DNA from: Eubacterium sp. AF22-9
GTDB lineage: Bacteria > Bacillota > Clostridia > Lachnospirales > Lachnospiraceae
DNA: 64,000 nucleotides
Direction of reading: 5' to 3'
NCBI GenBank assembly: GCA_003458705.1
Contig: QRVH01000012.1
Coordinates: 1 to 64,000 of the forward strand
In this document: piece by piece, positions 33,000 through 42,540 of the stretch
How positions within the stretch are numbered: the first letter of the stretch is position 1
Layout of the letters: every line of letters starts with the position of its first letter
Program-made: the position numbers and the translations under genes
The notes under the pieces: model-generated
The model's input: the letters and a program-made list of their open reading frames with translations, nothing else
What the model was told of the DNA's origin: nothing
Databases searched by the model: none

Positions 33000-34758
33000 T
33001 ATTTCCCGAAAGATGCTGAAAGCTGGTTTTTACAAATATCGATTGTACTTTCTATGCAATTTATCTGCAACGGCACTATTCTGTTGTTTTGCAGTTATTT
33101 CCACAAACAGGACGTTTATGAATGCGTCGATTGTAAATTCATCAATATCCAATAACATTTATCTTCCATTTTTTCTGTCTGCAGTGTTTCTGTTTTTTTT
33201 TCTTCCTGTTTCGTGTCAGGCATTTCTGGCATCAAGAAAACAGGAATACGGCGTGATGTTTTCTCTTGGCATGAGCCGGAAGGAAGCGTTTAGAAACTTA
33301 CTTTTTGAAAATGTGATCATATCCGTGCTGGCATTAGCAATAGCACTTGCGGCAGGAACTGTGCTGTCATTTTTATTTTTTTCCGTTATCATTTATGCAA
33401 TAGATGTTCACGGAGTGCAATGGCAGTTTTGCCCGGAAGCATATAAGCTTACAGCAGTTCTATATACAGTAGTGGTAGCAGTTGCCTTTATCCTGAATGC
33501 CGGGAGACTTATGCTGGATAAAATCGGAACCCTGCTAAAAGCACAATATCGGGCAGAAAAAACAGGAAAGATCGGTACGTTCTTATGCAGACTTGCACCC
33601 AACTACATGAGGTTTCATCTGGTGGAATGGTCATTTGTCCGCAGACACAAGAAAGAATGGGGATGTAGGTATGTTTTAGCATCTCTCATAATAGCGGTAT
33701 CTGTTATGCTTACGGGGGTATGTGTGACTTTATATCCGGCTTTTCTACAGGATGCAAAAAGTTATTCTCCCTATGACATGGTGTACTCAAAAATCTATGG
33801 AATGAATCAGGTTTCAGTACAGGATGTCCTTCATATATTGGAGAAAAATGGTGTTACTGTAGAACAGGTCATTCAGCTTCCCTATATCAGAGATGATGTT
33901 TTTAATTATCTTCCTGTGACAGAAATAAACCGGGATTTTGGATGTGATTATCAGATTCAGGAAGGCGAGTTTTTGAATTTGTTTCAGTACAATCTGGAAG
34001 ATGGGTATGAACATAACATACAGCCAGTATCTACTGTAACGATTTCCGGGGACAGAAAGCTGCAGTCTGTTGGAACAGATGTAAAGATACTGTTTAATCA
34101 AAATCCGACCTTTGCAGATAAAACACTGATCATAAACGATTCTGATTTCGAAAAATTAAGTGCAGATATAACAGGTAGTGCTGGTATCGCAAACTTGTTT
34201 CAGTTTCAGAATTGGGAAGATTCTTATGCGGGAGTATGTGAAGTAAAAGAATATCTGCAGGAAAGCAATCAGTTGAATGAAGATGAGCAGACATATTATG
34301 AATTGTCTTCGAAAGTGGAGAAATACCAGGATGCAAAGAAATCAGGGCAATTTTTATTATTTTTGATGGCATTTGTGATAGGGCTTATGATAATGGCTGA
34401 GTTTCTGTTAATTCATTCACGTATCCAGGCAGAGAAGGAAGAAAATAGCAGGGTCGTTTGTAGTTTGCGAATGTTGGGAATGATAGACGAGGAAATGGTA
34501 AAGTGCCTATGCTATAAGAATTTTCTAAGATTTATACCGCCATCGGTTGTGGGAACAATCCTTTCTTTCCTGCCATCTTATTATCTGAATGAGAGTTATG
34601 GAATGGGGACGAATGGAATTCTGGCAGGAATCGTATTTGGAGTGATTTTGACAGTCGGAATATTCGTAGTGATACGCAGGTATTCTGAAAAAGAAGAAAA
34701 ATTTTATGAAAGCGGTTTTATAATACAAGGAAGAGGATTTTTCGAGAGGATTTTTTGA
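32986..34758 (+). CDS. FtsX-family ABC permease
   Basis: A 590-residue permease from the ATG at 32986 (GGGAGG upstream). N-terminal FDISRKMLKAGFYKYRLYFLCNLSATALF is followed by four helices to ~residue 160 and another near 235. A long extracellular domain spans about 255-440, and three C-terminal helices end near 575. The fold follows the BceB/YknZ plan but is shorter than the 735-residue copy at 17-19 kb. It probably forms a peptide-antibiotic or lipid-related transporter with the overlapping ATPase. Confidence 0.85.
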   Translation: MTFFDISRKMLKAGFYKYRLYFLCNLSATALFCCFAVISTNRTFMNASIVNSSISNNIYLPFFLSAVFLFFFLPVSCQAFLASRKQEYGVMFSLGMSRKEAFRNLLFENVIISVLALAIALAAGTVLSFLFFSVIIYAIDVHGVQWQFCPEAYKLTAVLYTVVVAVAFILNAGRLMLDKIGTLLKAQYRAEKTGKIGTFLCRLAPNYMRFHLVEWSFVRRHKKEWGCRYVLASLIIAVSVMLTGVCVTLYPAFLQDAKSYSPYDMVYSKIYGMNQVSVQDVLHILEKNGVTVEQVIQLPYIRDDVFNYLPVTEINRDFGCDYQIQEGEFLNLFQYNLEDGYEHNIQPVSTVTISGDRKLQSVGTDVKILFNQNPTFADKTLIINDSDFEKLSADITGSAGIANLFQFQNWEDSYAGVCEVKEYLQESNQLNEDEQTYYELSSKVEKYQDAKKSGQFLLFLMAFVIGLMIMAEFLLIHSRIQAEKEENSRVVCSLRMLGMIDEEMVKCLCYKNFLRFIPPSVVGTILSFLPSYYLNESYGMGTNGILAGIVFGVILTVGIFVVIRRYSEKEEKFYESGFIIQGRGFFERIF

Positions 34759-34825
34759 TTATAGATAAGTAGAAAAAGATTCAAATCCTGTTTATAATTA
34801 AAAGATAAAGATAGAGACAACTCGA

Positions 34826-35087
34826 AGTTTTTAGGGCTAAAGCCAATATAAATAATACTAGACAGGTTTGTCCAATAGCGTAAATACGGCATTTTCTCGC
34901 TTTGTGTCGTGTTATGTTTAGTAGAATAATATTACTTTGTCAATGAAAGGAGGAAACAGTATGGATCAGAAAAAGATTGGACGTTTCTTAAAAGAACTTA
35001 GGAAAGAAAAGGATATTACACAGGAACAGCTTGCCGAAAAGATAAAAGTTTCAGGCTGAACGGTTTCTAGATGGGAAACAGGTGTTT
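34826..35087 (+). repeat. Duplicated XRE leader, copy 2, with broken XRE start
   Basis: Near-identical to 14,653-14,914. It includes the leader, the AAAGGAGG site and the first ~43 codons of the XRE gene (from 34,962). A CGA-to-TGA change ends the frame at the HTH core. Beyond about 35,087 similarity is lost, so this is a 3'-truncated duplicate, probably left by a mobile or recombination event. Confidence 0.85.
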
Positions 35088-35299
35088 GAGTTATAATATG
35101 ACCAAGTTAGATGAAACACAGTAAAATCAAGGGGTTATGCCTAATTTAGTCCTTATTTTTATACCAATTTAGCGGTAGATAAGGCAGCGCTGTTATATCA
35201 AAACCGAAAAACCAAGTCAGTATCACAGATGTCCGCAATCAGTCTGAGAGTGAATCTGTGTGCTTAGATTAGGTACAATTTTATATTAAAACATTTAGT

Positions 35300-35352
35300 G
35301 AGGACTAAATTAGCACTTGAGATGGAATATTCCATCAGCTGGTTTGGTCCTC
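35300..35352 (+). ncRNA. Structured RNA hairpin with inner palindrome
   Basis: GAGGACTAAATTAGC (35,300-35,314) pairs over all 15 positions with GCTGGTTTGGTCCTC (35,338-35,352) when G-U pairs are allowed. Inside it, GATGGAA-TA-TTCCATC (35,321-35,336) forms a second perfect stem. The wobble pairs suggest selection on RNA rather than DNA. It lies 24 nt before the small membrane ORF at 35,377 and after a 200-base stretch with no gene. Function unknown. Confidence 0.5.
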
Positions 35353-35376
35353 TATTTATTTGAGAGGAGTGGTCGA

Positions 35377-35523
35377 ATGGGCAAAGTGTTAATTTGGTTC
35401 GTAATCATTATTAGTACAGTGGTTCTCTACTGTCTTATGAAAGTTAAGGCAGAGAGTGATGAACTGTATTTAGATAAGGTTTTTTATGATGAAAACAGTA
35501 TATCATATGCGTTCATGCATTGA
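35377..35523 (+). CDS. Small single-helix membrane protein
   Basis: A 48-residue protein with an N-terminal helix (MGKVLIWFVIIISTVVLYCLM) and an acidic tail. GAGAGGAG precedes the ATG. The segment around 35,469-35,489 (LDKVFYD) is repeated at 46,046-46,066 next to the second IS4 remnant, so its 3' part may be chimeric. Function unknown. Confidence 0.4.
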   Translation: MGKVLIWFVIIISTVVLYCLMKVKAESDELYLDKVFYDENSISYAFMH

Positions 35524-35696
35524 AAATACTGTTCAGTTAAGAAATGCTGTATTTTTTTGGTGCACTAATGCGTAGAAAGCAGGTGTATGATGAGTTCAAA
35601 TCATTTTTTTGTGTATGACAAAAAGACAGATTGCATATCTGCCTCATAATGCAGTATAATGGTAACGAAATTTATGCAACCCGATACATGAAATCC

Positions 35697-36415
35697 CTAT
35701 TTCTCTTTGGACGGAGGGGGGATAGGATATTTTCGATTGTACCTGACAGGTGTCAGATACTTTTGTATGAGAAGCATGGTCTCTGTTTCGTTACCACTGT
35801 GTTTGAGATACGCCCTGCATATGTTTACTGCGATGGCGAAATTAATTTTATAGACGTGTTTGGTATTTTTAGATTTTTTTACCATAGCGTGAGAAGTCAC
35901 TAATTCACAGAAATTATACAGAATCATATGGGCATTGATTTCCTGAAGGATTCCATCATATTTGCTGCTGTGCCAGTTGATCAGACCGATGGTGTATTTG
36001 AGTTCACGGAAGCTTGTTTCCTCGCTCCAGCGCATCAGGTAAAGTTTATTGATTTCTTCCAGAGGAAATTCTTCTGAAAGATTGGTGGCAATACAGATAT
36101 AGGTTCCATTATCAAGGCGAACACGTACAATACGGAATTCAATATCGTAATACATGCAGTTTTCATCAAGAAAATCAAAATCGGTAGAAGGCTGAAGTAT
36201 GGTATAGGTGTTAGGATTCCCCAGTGTTTCTTTCGTATGGTGTCTGGTAAGTGTTGTCCTTATATGAGTATCAAATTCGCTGTCAGGCAAATCATAAGAG
36301 GAAAGGATACCATTACTGTTGATATCCTTCATGCGGATAACGAAATACATTCCCTTCCGGATCAGGTGTGCAAAGGTATTAAAACTTTCGTAACCACTGT
36401 CTGCCATAAGGATGG
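35697..36415 (-). mobile_element. IS4-family transposase, 5'-truncated
   Basis: The 236 residues are the C-terminal half of an IS4-type DDE transposase: start LMADSGYESFNTF (second catalytic Asp), RFRIVRVRL-type beta insert, then YLMRWSEETSFRELKYTIGLINWHSSKYDGILQEI, which contains the Y-(2)-R-(3)-E-(6)-K signature with the catalytic Glu. The N-terminal half is missing; the frame is cut at about 36,412 by a fragment of a bile salt hydrolase gene. A related, internally deleted copy lies at 46,120-46,458 in the same orientation. Confidence 0.8.
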
Positions 36416-36529
36416 TATTATTACAATACTTATGAAAAACATCAGATCAGTGCAGTAGATATGAATATAGAAAAAATGATTTGTTATCCAGTAATTCAAG
36501 GAGAACGAATCAACTATCAAAATAAATAA
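36416..36529 (+). pseudogene. Bile salt hydrolase, C-terminal fragment
   Basis: The open frame reads YYYNTYEKHQISAVDMN...MICYPVIQGERINYQNK and stop. It aligns with the last ~38 residues of the intact choloylglycine hydrolase at 46,822-47,811 (YYYTTYDNHQITAVDMH...). Similarity begins exactly where the IS4 transposase is cut. It is thus the 3' end of a second bsh gene destroyed by an IS-linked deletion, upstream of the alarmone synthetase gene. Confidence 0.75.
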
Positions 36530-36567
36530 TGTTTTGAAATCAGGGATGAGGTAGAAAGGAAAGTTCC

Positions 36568-37278
36568 ATGACAAAAGATGAAGTAAAAAAACTCAGGATG
36601 AACAGTCCGGAATCACTACAGTTTTTAAATAATGCTACAAAATTTTATAATTTAATGATGATGTATCGTTGTGCTATTTGGGAGATACAAACTAAACTTG
36701 AGGTTTTGGATGATGAATTTTCAGTTGAGAACAATCGAAATCCTATTTCTTTTATAAAAACAAGAATTAAGCAGCCCAATAGTATTTACGATAAACTGCA
36801 GAAGATGGGATATGAATTTACAACAGAAAATATACAGACATATCTCAATGATGTAGCAGGCGTTAGAATAGTTTGTGCGTTTATTGACGATATTTATATG
36901 ATATCAGATTTGATTACCCAACAGGATGATATTAAAGTTATTGAAATAAAAGATTATATAAAAAATCCAAAATCGAATGGTTATCGAAGCTATCATATGA
37001 TTGTTGAAATACCAGTATTTTTTGCTAAGGGTAAAACACCTATGCGTGTAGAATTACAGATTCGAACCAATGGTATGGATTTCTGGGCAACATTGGAACA
37101 TCAACTTCGCTATAAAAAAGGAATTGAAGAAATGCCTGGCTATGATGAGATAATTGAAGAAATGCCTGGCTATGATGAGATAAGTGAAGAATTACTTCAT
37201 TCTGCAAGAGCAATCATTGAAGCAGATAATGAAATGCAGAGAATAAAAGACAAAATTGGTATGTTCTACGAAATTTAG
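36568..37278 (+). CDS. Small alarmone synthetase (RelQ/YjbM type)
   Basis: A 236-residue single-domain (p)ppGpp synthetase without a hydrolase domain. Motifs: IKTRIKQPNSIYDKLQKMGYE, LNDVAGVRIVCAFIDDIY, KNPKSNGYRSYHMIVEIP and VELQIRTNGMDFWATLEHQLRYK. It transfers pyrophosphate from ATP to GDP or GTP under stress. A perfect 30-bp tandem duplication (37,123-37,182) adds ten residues (IEEMPGYDEI twice) between the catalytic domain and the C-terminal helix. AGAAAGGAAAG precedes the ATG. Cardiolipin synthase follows 35 nt later, probably in one transcript. Confidence 0.88.
   Translation: MTKDEVKKLRMNSPESLQFLNNATKFYNLMMMYRCAIWEIQTKLEVLDDEFSVENNRNPISFIKTRIKQPNSIYDKLQKMGYEFTTENIQTYLNDVAGVRIVCAFIDDIYMISDLITQQDDIKVIEIKDYIKNPKSNGYRSYHMIVEIPVFFAKGKTPMRVELQIRTNGMDFWATLEHQLRYKKGIEEMPGYDEIIEEMPGYDEISEELLHSARAIIEADNEMQRIKDKIGMFYEI
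37123..37182 (+). repeat. 30-bp in-frame tandem duplication in the alarmone synthetase gene
   Basis: Two identical 30-bp units start at 37,123 and 37,153 and encode IEEMPGYDEI twice. Confidence 0.9.
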
Positions 37279-37313
37279 GGAGAAAACTGAGCAAGTAGGA
37301 AGGTGGAATATAT

Positions 37314-38873
37314 ATGAAACAAGATACTTTAGAGGGCAAAGCAAAAACAAAAAATGGGGTAAAACGGCTGTGTTTTTCCATAATCTGCATTCTTCTGGAA
37401 GTGATTTTTATTATTACTATCGTAACACGCTTGAATGAATATGCAGAAATCATAAATTTATTTACAAGGATTTTGAGTGGGATCTTGGTTTTGGGATTGT
37501 ACGCATCAAATAAGACATCCTCTATGAAAATGCCTTGGGTCATCTTAATTCTAATTTTCCCAATTATGGGTGTAGGCCTGTATTTGCTGATTGGTTTGAA
37601 TGGTGGCACACATAAAATGCGTGAGCGATATGCAGAAATTGATAGCAAATTGTTACCAATGCTTCCGGACAGTCAGGAGTGTTTGAGCAGAATAAAAGAA
37701 ACAATTCCGAAAGCAGGAAATATAGCAAGTTACATACAAAGAAATTCGCAGTATCCAATCTATCAGAATACGGATATTGTGTATTTTGATGAAGCAGTGA
37801 AAGGATTAGAGGCACAGCTTAAGGATTTGGAGAAAGCACAGAAGTTTATCTTTATGGAATATCATGCGATAGAAGACGCTGAAGCATGGCATAAGATTCA
37901 AGATGTTCTGGAAGAGCGAGTAAAAGCAGGTGTGGAAGTTAGAGTACTCTACGATGATATGGGTTCTATAGGCTTTATTAACACAGATTTTGTGAAAAAG
38001 ATGGAGGCAATAGGAATTCATTGCCGTGTATTCAATCCGTTTATGCCAGGTTTAAATCTGTTTTTGAACAATCGTGATCATAGAAAAATAACAGTTATTG
38101 ATGGAAAAGTCGGATTTACAGGTGGATATAATCTAGCAAACGAATATTTTAATTACACACACCCGTATGGACAGTGGAAAGATACAGGTATTCGTTTAGA
38201 AGGAGATGCTGTTCAGTCGCTTACGGTGACATTTTTGGAAATGTGGAATGCAGTAAGTGCTAAGGCTGCTAATGATCCTGATTTTAGTAAATACCTTTTC
38301 CACTATGATTATGCGGCACAGCAAACTGGGTTTGTTCAACCTTATGCAGACAGCCCTATAGATAATGAACAAGTAGGAGAAGAAGTTTATATCAGTATGA
38401 TAAATAAAGCTGAAAAATATTGTTGGTTTATGACTCCATATCTAATCATAACAGATGAAATGACGCATGCGTTATGTCTGGCTGCTAAGCGAGGGGTAGA
38501 CGTAAGAATTATCACACCTGGTATCCCTGATAAAAAATTCATTTATAATATAACTCGTTCTTTTTATCATGGATTAGTTAAACATGGTGTTCGTGTTTAT
38601 GAGTGGACTCCTGGTTTCTGTCATGCAAAAATGAGTGTGGCAGATGACTGTATGGCAACTTGTGGAACAATTAATTTGGATTATCGAAGTTTATATCACC
38701 ATTTTGAAAACGGCTGTTTTATGGCAGATTGTCAGGCAGTTGTGGATATAAAAAATGATCTGATAAGAACGATGGGAGAATGTCGTGATGTGACAGACCA
38801 ATATCAAACCGGACGAAGTGCATATTTGCGACTGGGACAATTATTTATGAGATTATTTGCTGAATTGCTATAA
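37314..38873 (+). CDS. cls: Cardiolipin synthase
   Basis: A 519-residue phospholipase-D-type cardiolipin synthase at the membrane. Two N-terminal helices (about 14-35 and 40-62, plus a third near 70-90) are followed by PLD domain 1 with HRKITVIDGKVGFTGGYNLANEY (HxKxxxxD) and domain 2 with HAKMSVADDCMATCGTINLDYRS. It joins two phosphatidylglycerols into cardiolipin. AAGGTGG lies before the ATG. A strong terminator follows. A 3' fragment of a second cls copy lies at 46,618-46,800. Confidence 0.93.
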   Translation: MKQDTLEGKAKTKNGVKRLCFSIICILLEVIFIITIVTRLNEYAEIINLFTRILSGILVLGLYASNKTSSMKMPWVILILIFPIMGVGLYLLIGLNGGTHKMRERYAEIDSKLLPMLPDSQECLSRIKETIPKAGNIASYIQRNSQYPIYQNTDIVYFDEAVKGLEAQLKDLEKAQKFIFMEYHAIEDAEAWHKIQDVLEERVKAGVEVRVLYDDMGSIGFINTDFVKKMEAIGIHCRVFNPFMPGLNLFLNNRDHRKITVIDGKVGFTGGYNLANEYFNYTHPYGQWKDTGIRLEGDAVQSLTVTFLEMWNAVSAKAANDPDFSKYLFHYDYAAQQTGFVQPYADSPIDNEQVGEEVYISMINKAEKYCWFMTPYLIITDEMTHALCLAAKRGVDVRIITPGIPDKKFIYNITRSFYHGLVKHGVRVYEWTPGFCHAKMSVADDCMATCGTINLDYRSLYHHFENGCFMADCQAVVDIKNDLIRTMGECRDVTDQYQTGRSAYLRLGQLFMRLFAELL

Positions 38874-38883
38874 GAATCTGATG

Positions 38884-38940
38884 AAACGACCTTTCAAAAA
38901 ACAGTTGATTTAGAAGTTAACTGTTTTTGAAAGGCCGTTT
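38884..38940. terminator. Strong terminator after cls
   Basis: AAACG-A-CCTTTCAAAAAACAGTT (38,884-38,906) pairs with AACTGTTTTTGAAAGGCCGTTT (38,919-38,940), a 21-bp nearly perfect stem ending in T-runs on both strands. Confidence 0.85.
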
Positions 38941-39000
38941 TTGCTATATCTAACAGTCTGTTGTACAAAGAAGATTTTGCATGGATGAAAAAACAAACCT

Positions 39001-39036
39001 TGTTGAGGTTAAATTGAGTTTTCCATTGTATTGTAT
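39001..39036 (+). promoter_or_regulatory. Citrate synthase promoter with TTGAG direct repeat
   Basis: TGTTGAGGTTAAATTGAG at 39,001-39,018 holds TTGAG twice at an 11-bp period, followed by TTGTATTGTAT. The same block occurs at 41,019-41,054 before the PLD gene. An 11-bp direct repeat near -35 is the usual form of OmpR/PhoB-type binding sites. Confidence 0.6.
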
Positions 39037-39139
39037 TGCTAATGAATAAGAATAAGAACAGACAATGCTGAATGCTCTGGAAACAAGAATATCTGAGTAT
39101 AGTATGTAAGTTCGTAACAGAATGAAAGGAGCGATTCAA

Positions 39140-40486
39140 ATGAGCAATTTGGAAAATTATATGAAACGGCAAGCAATTTTTTGTGAACAAAATGATAGCA
39201 TTAGTAAGAATCTGTATTCAGAGTATGGTGTAAAAAGAGGCTTACGAGATGAAAAAGGCCAAGGTGTGTTGACGGGGCTTACAAATATTTCTGATATAAA
39301 AGCTTTTGAATATCGTGATGGAGTAAAGAGTCCATGTGATGGCGAGTTATCTTATCGTGGTTATAATATAAAAGATTTAGTAACAGGAAGTAAAGGAAAA
39401 AGGTTTGTCTTTGAAGAAGGAGCATATCTTCTTTTATTCGGAGAATTGCCAACTGATACACAGTTAATGGAATTTCAGGGAAGACTATCTGATTGTATGG
39501 AACTACCGACTAACTTTACCAGAGATGTCATTATGAAAGCACCTACATCAGATATTATGGGTTCTATGACTCGAAGTATTCTTACATTGGGCTCTTACGA
39601 TAAGGAGAAAGAAAGTCTTGAAATTCCGAATGTGCTAAGGCAGAGTATGCAGTTGATCGCAGCATTTCCTATGTTAGCAGTATATGCATACCATGCTTAT
39701 TGTCATTATGAAAAAAACGAAAGTATGTATATTCATAGACCTGAAAAAGATTTATCTATTGCTGAAAATTTCCTGCGCCTATTAAGACCAGATACAAAAT
39801 TCACAGAACTGGAAGCAAGAGTACTGGATATAGCATTATTGTTACATATGGAACATGGTGGTGGTAACAATTCTACATTCACTACACGGGTAGTAACATC
39901 TTCAGGTTCAGATACTTATTCTGTTATTTCAGCAGCAATGTCATCCTTAAAAGGAAAAAAACATGGCGGTGCAAATCTGATGGTAATGAATATGATGGAT
40001 GATATTAAAAGTCATGTGAAAGATTATGAAGACGAAGAGGAAATTGCATCATATCTGAGTAAGATTTTGAAGAAAGAGGCGTTTGATCAGAAAGGACTTA
40101 TTTATGGAATGGGACATGCTGTATATTCTATTTCAGATCCGAGAGAAAGAGTGTTCAAAGGCTTTGTAGAACAACTCGCAAGGGATAAAGGACGTGAGAA
40201 AGATATGACCCTTTATAACAATATTGAGAAGATTGCACCTAAGTTGATTGCAAAGCAGCGTCAGATATTCAAAGGAGTAAGTCCTAATATAGATTTCTAT
40301 AGTGGTTTTGTGTATGACATGTTGAATATTCCAAGAGAATTGTACACGCCATTATTTGCGATAGCAAGAATTGCTGGTTGGAGTGCACATCGCCTGGAAG
40401 AATTGATAACTACAGATAAGATCATTCGCCCGGCATATAAGAGTCTAGTCAGCAAAAAAGAATATATAGAAAGAGAGGAACGATAA
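39140..40486 (+). CDS. gltA: Citrate synthase
   Basis: A 448-residue citrate/methylcitrate synthase from ATG 39140 (AAAGGAGCG upstream; the frame is open from 39122). Features: the small-domain GELSYRGYNIKDLV region, the active-site MEHGGGNNSTFTTRVVTSSGSDTYS, KKHGGANLMVMNMM (substrate His), GLIYGMGHAVYSISDPR (second catalytic His and Arg) and PNIDFYSGFVYDML (catalytic Asp). It condenses acetyl-CoA with oxaloacetate. It overlaps nothing, but the MarR gene starts 2 nt after its stop, so the two form an operon. No aconitase or isocitrate dehydrogenase is nearby. Confidence 0.93.
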   Translation: MSNLENYMKRQAIFCEQNDSISKNLYSEYGVKRGLRDEKGQGVLTGLTNISDIKAFEYRDGVKSPCDGELSYRGYNIKDLVTGSKGKRFVFEEGAYLLLFGELPTDTQLMEFQGRLSDCMELPTNFTRDVIMKAPTSDIMGSMTRSILTLGSYDKEKESLEIPNVLRQSMQLIAAFPMLAVYAYHAYCHYEKNESMYIHRPEKDLSIAENFLRLLRPDTKFTELEARVLDIALLLHMEHGGGNNSTFTTRVVTSSGSDTYSVISAAMSSLKGKKHGGANLMVMNMMDDIKSHVKDYEDEEEIASYLSKILKKEAFDQKGLIYGMGHAVYSISDPRERVFKGFVEQLARDKGREKDMTLYNNIEKIAPKLIAKQRQIFKGVSPNIDFYSGFVYDMLNIPRELYTPLFAIARIAGWSAHRLEELITTDKIIRPAYKSLVSKKEYIEREER

Positions 40487-40487
40487 T

Positions 40488-40913
40488 ATGGGAGCAGGAA
40501 CCAGTGCAGAGGAGTTTTTTTTAAAGAGCATCAATGTTGAAAGCATATTTGAATTTGTCGAAAGAACAGATTATTTGTTCCTTTATAGTATAAAGGAATG
40601 TGTTGAAAAATCAGACTGTCATGAAGGAGTATATCTTTCAGAAGTGGCAGAATACATGAAATTATCGATTCCAGAAACATCTAAGATGGTAAAAAGTCTT
40701 GAAAATAAAGGATATATTATCTGGAAATTAGATGAGAAAAAAGAAAGAACGTACCTTGTTTTGACGAACAAGGCAATTGAATTAAGTAATTGTCAGAAAG
40801 AAAAAATGATAGAAGCTTATGAAAAAATCATATCGAATATACAAGAAGATGACCTGGCAGTTACACGGTGTACATTGAGAAAAATCCGACAGCTTATGGA
40901 AGAAATAAAATAG
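40488..40913 (+). CDS. MarR-family regulator
   Basis: A 141-residue winged-helix protein: VYLSEVAEYMKLSIPETSKMVKSLENKGYIIWKLDEKKERTYLVLTNKAIELSNCQ is the HTH and wing. It begins right after the citrate synthase stop with GAGAGGAACG as its site inside that gene. It probably regulates its own operon. The ligand is unknown. A clear terminator follows. Confidence 0.85.
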   Translation: MGAGTSAEEFFLKSINVESIFEFVERTDYLFLYSIKECVEKSDCHEGVYLSEVAEYMKLSIPETSKMVKSLENKGYIIWKLDEKKERTYLVLTNKAIELSNCQKEKMIEAYEKIISNIQEDDLAVTRCTLRKIRQLMEEIK

Positions 40914-40960
40914 TGATTAATAAAACGGAGTAAGAAAAGCTCATTCATATATTAGAATAA

Positions 40961-40999
40961 AAATATGACTGTTTCTTTAAAAAGAAGCCTGTCATATTT
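40961..40999 (+). terminator. Terminator after the MarR gene
   Basis: AAATATGAC (40,961-40,969) pairs with GTCATATTT (40,991-40,999), with an inner TTCTT/AAGAA stem, then a T-run. Confidence 0.75.
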
Positions 41000-41018
41000 T
41001 TTTATGAAAAATAAATTT

Positions 41019-41057
41019 TGTTGAGGTTAAATTGAGATTGACTTTGTATTGTATAAG
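41019..41057 (+). promoter_or_regulatory. Promoter of the PLD operon with TTGAG direct repeat
   Basis: TTGTTGAGGTTAAATTGAG with TTGAG at 41,021-41,025 and 41,032-41,036, then TTGTATTGTATAAG; TATAAG (41,052-41,057) can act as -10. It matches the citrate synthase promoter. Confidence 0.6.
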
Positions 41058-41089
41058 TATGAAATAAAAAAGGAATCAGGTGATGTACA

Positions 41090-42523
41090 ATGAAAAAAGT
41101 ATAAAATATGTAAAATCCTTCTTGTTATACTGGCAATTTTTTTATGTGTGGCTTTTTATGAATTGATCGGAATCTGCGTTGCATATAAAAAGCAGCCGGA
41201 AGTGTCCAATACAACCAAAAAAGAAACAAAAAATGGGTCATGGAACGAATGCAGTGAAAATACAGAACGGGCAGTAATCATAGAAAAGAATCCAGAAGCG
41301 CTTTTACAAAGAGTGCGTTTGATCAAGAATGCAAAAAAGGAAATTATTCTTTCTACTTTTGCATTTAAATCCGATGAAAGTGGAAAATTGATTTTAGGAG
41401 CACTGCATGATGCGGCAGACAGAGGTGTACATATTCGTCTGTTAGTAGATGGAATGGAGAGCTGGATTGATATGGAAGGAAATCCGTATTTCTATGGATT
41501 ATCTTCCCATGAGAATGTTGAAATTAAACTGTATAATAAGGCCAATCCGTTGAAACCATGGAAGATGATGGGTAGAATGCATGATAAATATTTGATTGCA
41601 GATGGAAAGAGATATATTCTTGGGGGAAGAAATACATACAATTATTTCTTGGGTGATTTTCCGGGACATAAGAACTATGACAGAGACGTGTTAGTGGTTT
41701 GCGATGAACCTGAGAAAGAAAATTCAGTTAACCAGTTGTTAGAGTATTTTGAAACGATATGGGAACAAGAAGACAGTGGTTATTTTCATGACAATAAAAA
41801 CTGGCAAATAGAAAATCTGTAAAGAACGCAGTTTTAGAGCTGCAGAACTGCTATCAGAAATATTTTGAAGAGAATAAGGAAAGAATCTGCGATACCGATT
41901 ACACGGACGAAACTTTTGAGATAGAAAAGATTGCATTAGTGTCAAATCCTATTCACACAGGTTCCAAAGAACCAGTAGTGTGGTATCAATTGGGAGAATT
42001 GATGAAAAATGCAAAAAATCGTGTGAAGATCCATACGCCATATATTATCTGTAATGATATGATGTATAATACATGGGAGGAGATTGCAGAGAACGTTTCA
42101 GATTTTTCTATCATGACAAATTCAGTTGCGAATAATGGGAATCCATTTGGGGCTACCGATTATGCGAAAAACAGAAATAGAATCTTAAGTACAGGAATTA
42201 ATATCTGGGAATATGAAGGCGGTTATTCATACCACGGAAAAAGTATTCTGATTGACGATGATCTGTCTGTAATCGGTTCCTTTAATATGGACATGAGAAG
42301 TGCATATCTGGATACGGAACTGATGCTTGTAATTCGCAGTAAAGATATTAATAAACAGTTGGAAGAGGGCATGATGGAATATGAAAGAGTGTCCCGACAG
42401 GTATTGGAAGATGGAACCTATCGTGATCCGTATCATGTAGAGCCAATTGAATTGACAAAGAAGCGTCAGAGAAAAATATTTTTGGTACAGCATCTGCTTG
42501 GATGGGCAAGGTATCTGTTTTAA
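41090..42523 (+). pseudogene. Phospholipase-D-like protein (second cardiolipin-synthase-like gene), frameshifted
   Basis: Three pieces make one ~475-residue PLD protein. The start ATG at 41,090 is followed by a homopolymer run with one extra A that throws it out of frame. The correct frame gives an N-terminal helix (KILLVILAIFLCVAFYELIG) and the first PLD motif (HDKYLIADGKRYILGGRN) to 41,822. A second one-base shift there leads into the 41,939 frame with HGKSILIDDDLSVIGSFNMDMRSAYLDTE. Both HxKxxxxD motifs survive. It is the first gene of an operon with a two-component system and phospholipid genes. Either a recent pseudogene or two base-call errors. Confidence 0.8.
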
Positions 42524-42540
42524 TAAGGAGGAAGGAAAAC

